Shown: in pieces, positions 29,149 to 38,100 of the stretch | Layout: every line of letters starts with the position of its first letter | Position numbering within the stretch: position 1 is the first letter of the stretch | DNA from: Bacillota bacterium | GTDB lineage: Bacteria; Bacillota; Clostridia; Christensenellales; SZUA-584 | Reading direction: 5' to 3' | Assembly (NCBI GenBank): GCA_023460085.1 | Contig: JAEWRI010000039.1 | Location: 1 to 64,000, forward strand | DNA: 64,000 bases | Notes under the pieces: generated by a model | What the model was told of the DNA's origin: nothing | What the model saw: only the letters and a program-made list of their open reading frames with translations | The model's database searches: none | Program-made: the position numbers and the translations under genes

Positions 29149-30234
29149 ATGAAGAAGACATTGATTCTCGTGTTGGCGCTGGTGATGGCGCTGTCGCTGC
29201 TGGCTGGCTGTGGCAATAACAATCAGCCGAGCGCAACGCCGTCGGGCGAAACGGCAAGCCAGTCGCAGACAACGACGGAAACCGCATCGGCTGAAACAGC
29301 TGCGGTAAAGACCGGCCTTGGTGCGGTGATTTCGATCGCGAAATCTACGGGCGCCACAGCGGATGCCGCCGGGCTTGCGGAAACTGACGTTGTGATGGCG
29401 GCCGTGACCGTAGGTGCGGATGGCAAAATCGTGGATGTGAAGATCGATTCGCTGCAGGCAAAGATCAATTTTGACGTTGCGGGTCAGATCTCTACCGACA
29501 CTGCCACAGTACCCGAGACCAAGGTGGAGATGGGTGCGGCTTATGGCATGGCATCGGCATCGTCCATCGGCAAGGAGTGGTATGAGCAGATTGCCGCGCT
29601 GGAAGACTGGATGACCGGCAAGACCATCGAAGAAATTATGGCCATGCAGCTGGATGCCGAAGGCAAAACGGCTGAGGCGGATCTCACCTCGAGCGTGACG
29701 ATTCACGTTACGGATTATCTGAATGCGGTGCAGAAGGCCGTTGCCAACGCGCAGGACTTCGGCCAGGCGGTTTCGGGTGCTACGAAGACCGGCATTGGCA
29801 GCAACGCATCGCTGGCAAGCTCCAAGAGCGCCGCGGCGGATGCGGAGGGCGTCGCGCAGACGGACAACGTCATGGCGGCGGTCACCGTAGACGATAAGGG
29901 CGTCATCGTGGGCGTGATAATCGATACGGCGCAGGTCAAGATTGCCATTGACGCCGCCGGACAGATCACGACGGATCTCTCTGCCGAGCTCAAGACCAAG
30001 GTGGAGCTGGGGGCGGCATACGGCATGGCATCCGCTTCAAGCATCGGCAAGGAGTGGTATGAGCAGATTGCGGCGCTGGGCCAGTGGATGATAGGCAAGA
30101 CCATCGACCAGGTTGCGGCTATTCAGCTGGACGCCGAAGGTAAGACGACCGAGGCTGACCTCACCTCGAGCGTGACGATTCACGTGTCGGATTACATCAA
30201 GGTTGTGCAGGAGGCTGTGGCGAACGCCGGCTGA
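29149..30234 (+). CDS. Lipoprotein with tandem repeat domains, candidate ApbE-flavinylated carrier (PplA-like)
   Basis: A 361-residue lipoprotein: lipobox LAGC (Cys21), then a Ser/Thr/Glu-rich linker to about residue 54. Two homologous domains of about 150 residues follow (about 55-205 and 213-361), sharing MGAAYGMASASSIGKEWYEQ and AEADLTSSVTIHV. Between them is FGQAVSGATKTG, resembling the ApbE flavinylation motif with Thr212 as the FMN acceptor; the second domain ends before an equivalent motif. The apbE gene lies 92 bp downstream. Listeria PplA is also a two-domain flavinylated lipoprotein beside fmnB. Family membership is inferred from motif and context, not proven. Confidence 0.72.
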   Translation: MKKTLILVLALVMALSLLAGCGNNNQPSATPSGETASQSQTTTETASAETAAVKTGLGAVISIAKSTGATADAAGLAETDVVMAAVTVGADGKIVDVKIDSLQAKINFDVAGQISTDTATVPETKVEMGAAYGMASASSIGKEWYEQIAALEDWMTGKTIEEIMAMQLDAEGKTAEADLTSSVTIHVTDYLNAVQKAVANAQDFGQAVSGATKTGIGSNASLASSKSAAADAEGVAQTDNVMAAVTVDDKGVIVGVIIDTAQVKIAIDAAGQITTDLSAELKTKVELGAAYGMASASSIGKEWYEQIAALGQWMIGKTIDQVAAIQLDAEGKTTEADLTSSVTIHVSDYIKVVQEAVANAG

Positions 30235-30251
30235 ACCCATTGAGAATTAGG

Positions 30252-30298
30252 GCGCTCTGGAAGCAGGCATTGTGCCGGTGCTTTCAGAGCGCTTCTTC
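30252..30298 (+). terminator. Attenuating hairpin before apbE
   Basis: A 14-bp stem (30252-30265 with 30279-30292, one G-T pair) followed by TTCTTC. The tail is only moderately T-rich, so it probably lets some transcripts continue into apbE, giving more carrier protein than transferase. Confidence 0.6.
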
Positions 30299-30325
30299 AT
30301 TCCGGGTTATTGGAAAAGGGAGCCT

Positions 30326-31432
30326 ATGAAGCGTTTTTTTGTCCTGCTGATGGCTGCGCTTACGGCAGCCTTTGCGTGCGGCTGCACTGCACAAGGCGCA
30401 CAGGATGCGCAGGCAGACTGGCAAAAGTATCAGTACGAATTTTACGATACCTTCGATACGGTCACCATCGTGGTGGCTTATTCGCGTTCGCAGGAAGAGT
30501 TTGACGCGCTGTGCTCGACGGTGCACGATACCATGCTGGAGGCGCACAAGCTTTTTGATATTTATCACACCTATGAGGGTATCAACAACATTAAAACGAT
30601 AAACGACAACGCGGGCGTGCAGCCTGTAAAGGTGGATGCACGCATCATAACGCTGCTGCAGCAAGCGAAGGACTGGTACGACAAGAGCGGAGGACTGCTC
30701 AACGTCGCGGAGGGTGCGGTGCTGAGCATCTGGCACGACTACCGTGAAGCGGGGATTGCGGAAGAGGCCGCGGCGGAGCTGCCGCCACAGCAGATGCTGG
30801 AGGAAGCGGCACTGCATACCGATATCGAGAATGTCATCATCGACGAAGCGGCTTCCACGGTGTACCTTGCCGACGCGGAGATGAGCCTGGACGTCGGTGC
30901 GATGGCCAAAGGCTGCGCCGTAGAAGAGGCAGCGGATGCGCTCATCGCGCAGGGGTACGATTCGGTACTGCTGAGCGCTGGCGGCAATATCCGCGCGATC
31001 GGCGCCCCCAGGGACGGCAAGCGCAGCCTGTGGAGTGTGGGCATCGCCAAGCCGGAGATTGAGACCGATCTTGTCGCCCAGCTGCAGCAGGAATTGATGG
31101 ATGTCGCGTATGTGACGAATATGTCGGTGGTTTCCAGCGGAGGCTACGAGCGATACTACACCGTAGACGGTGTGGCATACCACCATCTGATCGATCCCGT
31201 GACGCTATATCCTGCCAATTACTACAAGGCGGTTACGGTGCTGACCGAGGATTCCGGCATGGCGGACGCACTCTCTACGGTGTTGTTTCTGATGCCTCCG
31301 GAGCAGGCGCTGTCATACGCGAAAGGCCTGGACGGCGTGGAAGCGCTCTGGGTGTTGCCGGACGATTCACTCATGTATACCGAGGGCGCGAAGACGGTGA
31401 TGCGTGACCTTGGCGGCGCGAAGAACGGATAG
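30326..31432 (+). CDS. apbE: FAD:protein FMN transferase (ApbE/FmnB)
   Basis: A 368-residue exported lipoprotein (lipobox ACGC at the end of a hydrophobic signal) of the ApbE family, which moves FMN from FAD onto Thr/Ser of target proteins outside the cytoplasm. Family signatures are FDTVTI, LDVGAMAKGCAVEEAA (FAD/Mg site), VLLSAGGNI and HHLIDPVTLYPA. The start at 30326 follows AAGGGAG; the ORF extends upstream to 30272 without a ribosome site. The upstream lipoprotein with its SGAT motif is the obvious candidate substrate. Confidence 0.93.
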   Translation: MKRFFVLLMAALTAAFACGCTAQGAQDAQADWQKYQYEFYDTFDTVTIVVAYSRSQEEFDALCSTVHDTMLEAHKLFDIYHTYEGINNIKTINDNAGVQPVKVDARIITLLQQAKDWYDKSGGLLNVAEGAVLSIWHDYREAGIAEEAAAELPPQQMLEEAALHTDIENVIIDEAASTVYLADAEMSLDVGAMAKGCAVEEAADALIAQGYDSVLLSAGGNIRAIGAPRDGKRSLWSVGIAKPEIETDLVAQLQQELMDVAYVTNMSVVSSGGYERYYTVDGVAYHHLIDPVTLYPANYYKAVTVLTEDSGMADALSTVLFLMPPEQALSYAKGLDGVEALWVLPDDSLMYTEGAKTVMRDLGGAKNG

Positions 31433-31466
31433 CCTTTCCGAATAATCGGCTTCTGAAAATATCTGT

Positions 31467-31504
31467 AAAGGCTTCCGCGCTTTTCGGCTGCGGAGGCCTT
31501 TTTA
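31467..31504 (+). terminator. Terminator after apbE
   Basis: A 12-bp stem (31467-31478 with 31490-31501, one G-T pair) and a T-run to 31504. Confidence 0.85.
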
Positions 31505-31555
31505 TTGCGCTGGCGCGGCGGTGTATTGTTTTTGGAAATATTCTTCATAATTATA

Positions 31556-31584
31556 TTGCGTTTCTTTCAATGAAGGGGTATACT
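31556..31584 (+). promoter_or_regulatory. Promoter of the zinc-uptake operon
   Basis: TTGCGT (31556-31561), 17-nt spacer, TATACT (31579-31584). The palindromic operator begins at the very next base, so a bound repressor would cover the transcription start. Confidence 0.7.
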
Positions 31585-31617
31585 CCAATTTGAAAATGAA
31601 TATCATTTTCACATTGG
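31585..31617 (+). promoter_or_regulatory. Fur/Zur-type palindromic operator
   Basis: A 33-bp near-perfect inverted repeat with 15-bp arms around a 3-nt centre (ATA, 31600-31602). The inner arms TGAAAATGA (31591-31599) and TCATTTTCA (31603-31611) are perfect; the full arms differ at one position. Its end overlaps the ribosome site TTGGAGG of the regulator gene. The AT-rich ATGA-N-TCAT core fits Fur-family boxes. Expected role: metal-dependent autorepression of this operon. Confidence 0.8.
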
Positions 31618-31625
31618 AGGCGCGG

Positions 31626-32045
31626 ATGAACGAAAGGAGCGGCTACCGTACGCGGCAGCGGGAGATGATACTGTCATGCTTGAAGGCCCGAGGCACGGAA
31701 CACGTCACGGTGGAGGGTATTCTAACGGTTCTCAGGGAACAGGGGGAGTCGGTGGGACAAACCACGGTATACCGTACGCTGGACAAGCTATTGGATGAAG
31801 GTGCCGTAGTGAAATACGCCGGGGCGGAGGGCCAGCCTGCCTGCTTCCAGTATATCGGGTGCGGGGAGGATGGCGCGGCGCACTATCATTTGGTGTGTGT
31901 AGAGTGCGGACAGATGCTTCATCTGCAGTGCGAATACCTTGATGAACTGACGGCGCATGTGCTGGAGCATCACCAGTTCAGCATTAACCGATACAAGACC
32001 GTGATCTACGGGCTGTGCAAACGGTGCGCGACCCGCAAGGCATAA
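31626..32045 (+). CDS. Fur-family metalloregulator (probably Zur)
   Basis: A 139-residue Fur-family repressor. The N-terminal winged helix contains TTVYRTLDKLLDEGAV. The C-terminal dimerisation domain has HYHLVCVECGQMLHLQC (first Cys pair) and LCKRCA (second Cys pair) that form the structural zinc site. Neighbouring znuACB genes point to zinc sensing, although Fur, PerR and Zur are hard to separate by sequence alone. The start at 31626 follows TTGGAGG; an upstream ATG at 31590 falls inside the operator. Confidence 0.88.
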   Translation: MNERSGYRTRQREMILSCLKARGTEHVTVEGILTVLREQGESVGQTTVYRTLDKLLDEGAVVKYAGAEGQPACFQYIGCGEDGAAHYHLVCVECGQMLHLQCEYLDELTAHVLEHHQFSINRYKTVIYGLCKRCATRKA

Positions 32046-32353
32046 TGAGCGCGGGAAGACGAAAACACAGAACTGTCGCGCGCTTGCTGCTGGTGTTCAG
32101 CATTGCGGTAATATTCGCCTGTTGTATCAGCATCGCTGCGGAGGCGCACCATGAATGCTCCGGAGAGCACTGTCCGGTGTGTGCGCATATACACCTGTGC
32201 ATGAACCTGGTTCAAGGTTTCATTGCGGAACGGATGGAGGCAGTTTTTACGGCGCTGATAGGCATGGGCTTACTGAAGGCGGCGTTTTTCATAAAAGCGC
32301 CGGAATTTTCGGCAGTCACACCCGTGGCGCTGCGGGTGCGGCAAAACAGTTGA
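32045..32353 (+). CDS. Small Cys/His-rich membrane protein of the zinc operon
   Basis: A 102-residue protein with an N-terminal membrane helix or signal (about 13-33), a short loop HHECSGEHCPVCAHIHLC, and a second hydrophobic helix (about 62-83). The loop packs four Cys and four His into 18 residues, just outside the first helix, so it looks like a surface metal-binding site. Its start overlaps the fur stop (TAATG) and znuA follows after 57 bp, so it is co-expressed with zinc uptake. No named family is recognised; a zinc chaperone or sensor accessory role is inference. Confidence 0.75.
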   Translation: MSAGRRKHRTVARLLLVFSIAVIFACCISIAAEAHHECSGEHCPVCAHIHLCMNLVQGFIAERMEAVFTALIGMGLLKAAFFIKAPEFSAVTPVALRVRQNS

Positions 32354-32410
32354 GAAATGTCCCTGACGCAACTGTTTCCCGAAAAGCTATATGAAAATGG
32401 AGGATTTCCC

Positions 32411-33394
32411 ATGAAAAAAGGATTGGTTATACTATTGGCCGCTGCAATGGTCTTGACTGCGCTGGCGGGGTGCGCTCAGGAGGGCAAGTCGACGGAAATC
32501 GGCACTGACGGCAAGCTGAGTGTAGTGACAACGATTTTCCCGGCATATGATTTCGCGCGCGGCGCGGCGGGGGATCTCGCTGATGTGACCATGCTGATTA
32601 AACCGGGCGCGGAGGTGCACTCGTTCGATCCCACGCCGGCGGACATCATCGCGATACAGGAATGCGATGTGTTCGTGTATATTGGCGGCGAGAGCGAAGC
32701 GTGGGTGGATACGGTGCTCAGCTCGACGGATATGACCGGCAAGACGGTGATCCGCCTGATGGATTTCGTGACGCCGGTGGAGGAAGAAACGGTAGAGGGC
32801 ATGCAGGAGGAAGAACACGCGGAGGATGAGGAACCCGCGGAGGACGTAGAGCATGGCGAGGAAGTAGAATATGACGAGCATGTGTGGACATCTCCGGCCA
32901 ATGCGGCGCAGATGGTGGAAGCAGTGGGAGACGGGTTTGCGGCGGCGGACAGCGTGAACGCGGACGGATACAAAACAAATGCCAAAGAATATGCGGATCA
33001 GATACGCGAAGTGGACGCGCAGATTGCAGCCGTCGTCGAAGCGGCCCCGCGCAAGCTCATTCTTGTGGCAGACCGGTTTCCGTTCCGCTATATGGTCGAA
33101 GAATTCGGGCTCGATTACTATGCGGCCTTTTCGGGCTGCAGCGCGGAAAGCGACGTGACCGCGGGTACGATGGCTTTTCTGATCGACAAGGTGGAGGAGT
33201 ACGACATCCAGTATGTCTACTATATTGAACTGAGCAACCAGCAGGTGGCCAAGGCGGTCTGCGAGGCGACAGGCGCGCAGATGCTGCTGCTCCACTCGTG
33301 CCACAACGTAACGAAGGACGAGTTTGAGGCGGGCGAGACGTATCTCTCGTTGATGCAGAACAACGTGGAGGCCCTGCGGAAAGGACTGAATTGA
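32411..33394 (+). CDS. znuA: Zinc ABC transporter substrate-binding lipoprotein
   Basis: A 327-residue cluster A-I (ZnuA/AdcA-type) binding protein: signal with lipobox LAGC, VVTTIFPAYDFARG at the start of the mature fold, VHSFDPTPADI (first ligand His), and an acidic His-containing flexible loop (about residues 127-157) typical of zinc members, leading to EHVWTSPANA. Later ligand regions lie around KLILVADRFPF and the C-terminal half. The start at 32411 follows GGAGGATTTCCC. It is the specificity component for the following ATPase and permease. Confidence 0.92.
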   Translation: MKKGLVILLAAAMVLTALAGCAQEGKSTEIGTDGKLSVVTTIFPAYDFARGAAGDLADVTMLIKPGAEVHSFDPTPADIIAIQECDVFVYIGGESEAWVDTVLSSTDMTGKTVIRLMDFVTPVEEETVEGMQEEEHAEDEEPAEDVEHGEEVEYDEHVWTSPANAAQMVEAVGDGFAAADSVNADGYKTNAKEYADQIREVDAQIAAVVEAAPRKLILVADRFPFRYMVEEFGLDYYAAFSGCSAESDVTAGTMAFLIDKVEEYDIQYVYYIELSNQQVAKAVCEATGAQMLLLHSCHNVTKDEFEAGETYLSLMQNNVEALRKGLN

Positions 33395-34098
33395 GCGCAC
33401 AGATATCCTGTGAACATGTGACTATCGAATACGAGGGACGCCCGGCGGTAGAGGACGTAAGCTTCTTTCTGGAGCCGGGCGATTACCTTACCGTGATAGG
33501 AGAAAACGGAAGCGGCAAGAGTACGCTTATCAAGGGGATTCTCGGGCTGCTGAAGCTTTCATCGGGACGCGTCGTATTGAACGGGCTTAAACGCAGCGAG
33601 ATTGGCTATATGCCGCAGCAGACCGCCGTGCAGAAGGATTTTCCCGCCAGCGTGCGGGAGGTGGTGCTCTCCGGCTGTCTGAATCGCCGTGCGCTGTCCC
33701 CGTATTACTCGGCGGAGGACAAGCGCCGCGCGGAGCAGAGCATGGAGCGGCTGGGTGTCGCTCCGCTGCGCCGCGCGTGTTACCGTGAGCTCTCGGGCGG
33801 CCAGCAGCAGCGCGTGCTGCTGGCTCGCGCGCTGTGCGCCGCGGATAAGCTGTTGGTATTGGACGAGCCCGCGGCAGGGCTGGATCCTGTGATCACGGCG
33901 CATCTTTATGAGCTGATTGACGGGCTTAACCGGCAGGGGGTCACCATCATCATGGTGTCGCACGACATACACGGCGCGTTGCAGTGCGGCAGCAAAATAC
34001 TCCATATGGCCTCGCGTGTCGCCTTCTTTGGTACGCGTGAGGGGTATATGGAGACGGATATCTGCCGCCGGATGATGGGGGTGCACACGCATGCTTAG
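33391..34098 (+). CDS. znuC: Zinc ABC transporter ATP-binding protein
   Basis: A 235-residue ABC ATPase with Walker A GENGSGKSTL, Q-loop MPQQ, signature LSGGQQQR, Walker B LLVLDEPAAGLD and the switch His in MVSHD. It begins with TTG overlapping the znuA stop (TTGA), so it is translationally coupled. It powers import through the following permease. Confidence 0.93.
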   Translation: MSAQISCEHVTIEYEGRPAVEDVSFFLEPGDYLTVIGENGSGKSTLIKGILGLLKLSSGRVVLNGLKRSEIGYMPQQTAVQKDFPASVREVVLSGCLNRRALSPYYSAEDKRRAEQSMERLGVAPLRRACYRELSGGQQQRVLLARALCAADKLLVLDEPAAGLDPVITAHLYELIDGLNRQGVTIIMVSHDIHGALQCGSKILHMASRVAFFGTREGYMETDICRRMMGVHTHA

Positions 34099-34939
34099 AG
34101 AACTGTTTTCCTACGACTTCATCGTGCGCGCGCTGATTGCGGGTACGCTGACCTCGCTGTGCGCCGCGTTGCTTGGCGTCAGCCTGGTACTGAAGCGCTA
34201 TTCCATGATAGGCGACGGACTTTCACACGTGGGCTTCGGCGCGCTGTCGGTATCGCTGGCTCTGGGGCTTGCGCCGTTGGAGGTATCGCTGCCCGTGGTG
34301 ACGCTGGCGGCCTTCCTGCTGCTGCGGCTCAGTGAAAGCGGGCGCATCAAAGGTGATGCCGCGATAGCGCTGATATCGAGCAGCGCCATTGCGGTGGGTG
34401 TCATCGTGGTATCGCTGACGGTGGGGATGAACGTGGACGTTTATAACTATATGTTCGGCAGCATACTCGCGATGAGCGAGAGCGATGTGTATCTGAGTGT
34501 GATGGTTTCGGCGGTGGTACTGGTGCTGTATCTGGTGTTCTACAACCGCATCTTCGCGGTGACCTTCGACGAGGGCTTTGCCAAAGCTACGGGCATTCGC
34601 GCATCGCGCTACAACATGCTTGTCGCGCTGCTGACCGCGCTGGTGATTGTGGTGGGCATGCGCATGATGGGATCGCTGCTTATTTCAAGCTTAATCGTGT
34701 TCCCCGCGCTCACCGCGATGCGTGTGTTCAAGAGCTTTCGGAGCGTGGCCATATGCGCGGCGGTGCTCTCTGTGGGATGCTTCTTTATCGGCATCGTCAT
34801 ATCGTTTGCGCTGTCGGTTCCTGTAGGCGCAAGCATTGTGGCAGTGAGTCTTGTTGCATTTTGTATTTTTTCCGCGTTGAAGTGGACTATAACGCACATG
34901 TCGAAAAAGCGCCGGAAACAGCAGGAAATATCCGGTTGA
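34091..34939 (+). CDS. znuB: Zinc ABC transporter permease
   Basis: A 282-residue ABC-3 family permease with about eight helices, opening FSYDFIVRALIAGTLTSLCAALLGV. It overlaps znuC by 8 bp and ends the operon. Its stop codon lies inside the -35 box of the next promoter. Confidence 0.93.
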   Translation: MLRELFSYDFIVRALIAGTLTSLCAALLGVSLVLKRYSMIGDGLSHVGFGALSVSLALGLAPLEVSLPVVTLAAFLLLRLSESGRIKGDAAIALISSSAIAVGVIVVSLTVGMNVDVYNYMFGSILAMSESDVYLSVMVSAVVLVLYLVFYNRIFAVTFDEGFAKATGIRASRYNMLVALLTALVIVVGMRMMGSLLISSLIVFPALTAMRVFKSFRSVAICAAVLSVGCFFIGIVISFALSVPVGASIVAVSLVAFCIFSALKWTITHMSKKRRKQQEISG

Positions 34940-34964
34940 CAAAAGACCCATAATATGATAGCAT
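34936..34964 (+). promoter_or_regulatory. Promoter of the riboswitch-adhesin transcript
   Basis: TTGACA (34936-34941) overlapping the znuB stop codon, 17-nt spacer, TAGCAT (34959-34964). Confidence 0.6.
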
Positions 34965-35019
34965 AAGTGAAACTAAATAAATGGATTATTGCAGTACACA
35001 CAGCATATTTAAAGCAATG

Positions 35020-35105
35020 TAAAGAGTAAAACGGCAAATCCGCCGAAAGGCGGAGACGCAAAGCTTGAAGTCTACGGCCTTGCGGCTATGATGGTTCGGC
35101 TGCCT
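35020..35105 (+). promoter_or_regulatory. Cyclic di-GMP-I (GEMM-I) riboswitch
   Basis: The conserved core is present: GGCAAA (35033-35038), a GNRA-capped hairpin TCCGCCGAAAGGCGGA (35039-35054), then GACGCAAAGC (35055-35064) and a second helix around ACGGCC..GGCTATG. This order matches the GEMM-I consensus. The 3' end runs into a terminator hairpin, so ligand binding probably changes transcription termination ahead of the surface-protein gene. Whether it switches on or off cannot be settled by eye. Confidence 0.85.
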
Positions 35106-35129
35106 CTGAGTTTTGAGGCAGCCTTTTTT
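35098..35129 (+). terminator. Riboswitch expression-platform terminator
   Basis: GGCTGCCTC (35098-35106) pairs with GAGGCAGCC (35115-35123), followed by six T. It overlaps the 3' strand of the riboswitch, as expected for a transcriptional switch. Confidence 0.88.
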
Positions 35130-35155
35130 GATTCTAAAATTGGAGGCAGGCAGTA

Positions 35156-38100
35156 ATGAAAAAGAGAATTATCGTGGTTGCACTGGCCATAGCCCTGGTA
35201 CTCGCAATGATACCGGTGGCGGCGCTGGCGGACGGAACGGTGACGACTCAGGTATTCCATGAACGTGTTGTTGCGTTGGGGTACTGGGTGAACATCGATA
35301 CCAAAACAACGTATCAGAGTACCAGTGAGCAGGGCGGTACGATATCGGATAACCGCTGGGCCCTTTCTTCACTCTGGTCACAGGGAAGCTGGACCTTCAC
35401 CGCTTCAGAAAAAACCGGGTACGAATTTGTAGGGTGGACGTACAGCGGGCCATCCGGCGCATTCTCGGTTTCAGGTAAAACGCTGACGATTACCTATAAA
35501 GGCAATTCGCAGAATTATAACGCAACGGCGGAGTTCCGTTATCTTCCGCGGTATACGCTGACAGCAAACGCCGGTGCCGGCGGATCCATCACCAAGAACC
35601 CCGATACCGCTACATATCCAAGGGGGACAAGCGTTACACTGACGGCGGTGCCGGGTAACGGATACCGCTTCGTTTCGTGGACAGGAGACGCCTCCGGTAC
35701 GAATAAAACCACAAGCATTACCATGGACGGCAACAAAACCGTGGGCGCTGTGTTTGAACTGCTGCCCACCTATACGGTGGATGTCAGCGTTACGCCGGGA
35801 GGCACCGGAACGGTCACGAAAAATCCCGATGTTGCGGCGTACTGGGAAGGCCGTAACGTCACGCTGACGGCTGCCGCCAACGCCGGATGGCGATTCTCGC
35901 ACTGGTCTGGCAGCGTCACGGGCACTGCCAATCCGATCACGTTCGCGGTGAACAGCAGCATGAACGTCACGGCGAACTTCGTGAAGACCTATAACATTAC
36001 GCTTTCCACCCAAGGCAACGGCGATTTGGATCATGAGAGCCGGGTGGAGGGCACGCGCGACGCGGGTACGGTTATCCACCTGAATGATGCGGATCCGGAT
36101 CCCGATGCGTTTTGGTCGTTCCTGGGCTGGCGCGACAACGATACAGGCGAGCTTCTCTCCAGCGACACGTTTACGCTCGACAGGGACAGGTCCTTTACGG
36201 CGGTATTTACCGATACTGAATATCTGACCGTGTACGCCTGGACCAACGGCTATCTGGCGCATGACATCTCGGGCCACTACGGGCGCGGTGCGGTGATTAA
36301 CCTCAATGATGCCCAGCCGAAAGGCTATACCGGCTATACGTTCGATAAATGGCAGGAGTTCAACAGCGGCTGGGAAGACGTAACGCTGCAGGGTGGGCAG
36401 CCCATCATCACTATCGGCGACTGGAATTACTTCCGTGCGGTATTCAAGGTAGCCACGTATACCGTATCGTTTGAAGAAAACGGCGGCAGCACGGTGGCAG
36501 ATCAGACCGTCACGCACGGGTATAAGGCGACAAAGCCTGCAGATCCCACACGGACGGGGTATGACTTTGCGGGCTGGTACAAGAATTCCGGTCTCACCAC
36601 GCCTTTCGATTTCAACACGGCCATTACGGCAAACACCGCCATCTATGCGAAGTGGACGGCGCACAGTTATACGGTGAATTATGACGGGAACGGCAGCGAC
36701 GGGGGTTCGACGGCTTCCAGCAGCCACACTTACGATATCTCCTCCGCGCTGACGGTTAACGGTTTCACGCGCACGGGGTATACCTTCGCGGGCTGGGCAA
36801 CGGCCGGCACGGGCGATGTGGTTTACGGCAACAACGCGAGCGTATTGAACCTGACTGCCGCGAAAAACGGCTCTGTGACGCTTTTCGCCAAGTGGACAGC
36901 CAACGGCTATACGGTGGCTTACAACGGCAACGGCGCGACGGATGGTTCCACATCCTCCAGCAGTCATACTTTTGGTGTGTCCTCTGCGCTGACGGCGAAT
37001 GGCTTTACGCGCACGGGGTATACCTTCGCGGGCTGGGCGGCGACCGATACGGGCGATGTGGTATACGGGGACGGCGCGGCGGTGCTGAACCTGACCCACG
37101 TGAACGGCGGCACGGTGACGTTGTTTGCCAAGTGGACTGCCAACAGCTATACGGTGAATTACAACGGCAACGGCGCGACAGGAGGCAACACAGCCTCCAG
37201 CAGCCATACCTATGACGTATCCACAACGCTGACGGCCAATGGCTTTACGCGCACGGGCTACACCTTCGCGGGCTGGGCGGCGACCGATACGGGTGATGTG
37301 GTATACGGGGACGGCGCGGCGGTGCTGAACCTGACCAATGTGAACAGCGGCACGGTGACGTTGTTTGCCAAGTGGACAGCCAACAGCTATACAGTGGCTT
37401 ATGACGGCAACGGCGCGACGGGCGGCGACACAGCCTCCAGCAGCCATACCTACGACGTATCCACAACGCTTACGGCGAATGGCTTTACGCGCACGGGCTA
37501 TACCTTCGCGGGCTGGGCGGCGACTGATACGGGTGATGTGGTATACGGGGACGGCGCAGCGGTGCTGAACCTGACCCACGTGAACAGCGGCACGGTGACG
37601 TTGTTTGCCAAGTGGACTGCCAACAGCTATACAGTGGCTTACGACGGCAACGGCGCGACGGACGGCGACACAGCCTCCAGCAGCCATACGTATGATATCT
37701 CCACAGCGCTGACGGCAAATGGCTTTACGCGAACAGGTTACACCTTCGCGGGCTGGGCGGCGACGGCGGCAGGCGACGCAATATATGGCGACGAGGCAGA
37801 TGTGCTTAACCTTGCCAGCGAAAATGGCAGCACGGTAACGCTGTTTGCTAAGTGGACAGCCAACGGCTACACGGTGAGTTACAACGGCAACGGCGCGACA
37901 GGCGGCGACACGGCCTCCAGCAGCCATACCTATGACGTATCCGCTGCGCTGAGCACTAATGGTTTTACGAAGGACGGACATACCTTCGCGGGCTGGGCAG
38001 CAACGGAAACTGGCAGCGTGGAATACGCGGACGGTGCGAATGTGCTGAACCTTACCGCTGACAGGAATGGTACGGTGACGCTGTTTGCCAAGTGGACGAT

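Noticed and set aside
36661..38100. Duplicated transposon or IS array
   Set aside because: The 240-bp periodicity matches the protein repeat domain exactly; no terminal repeats or transposase.
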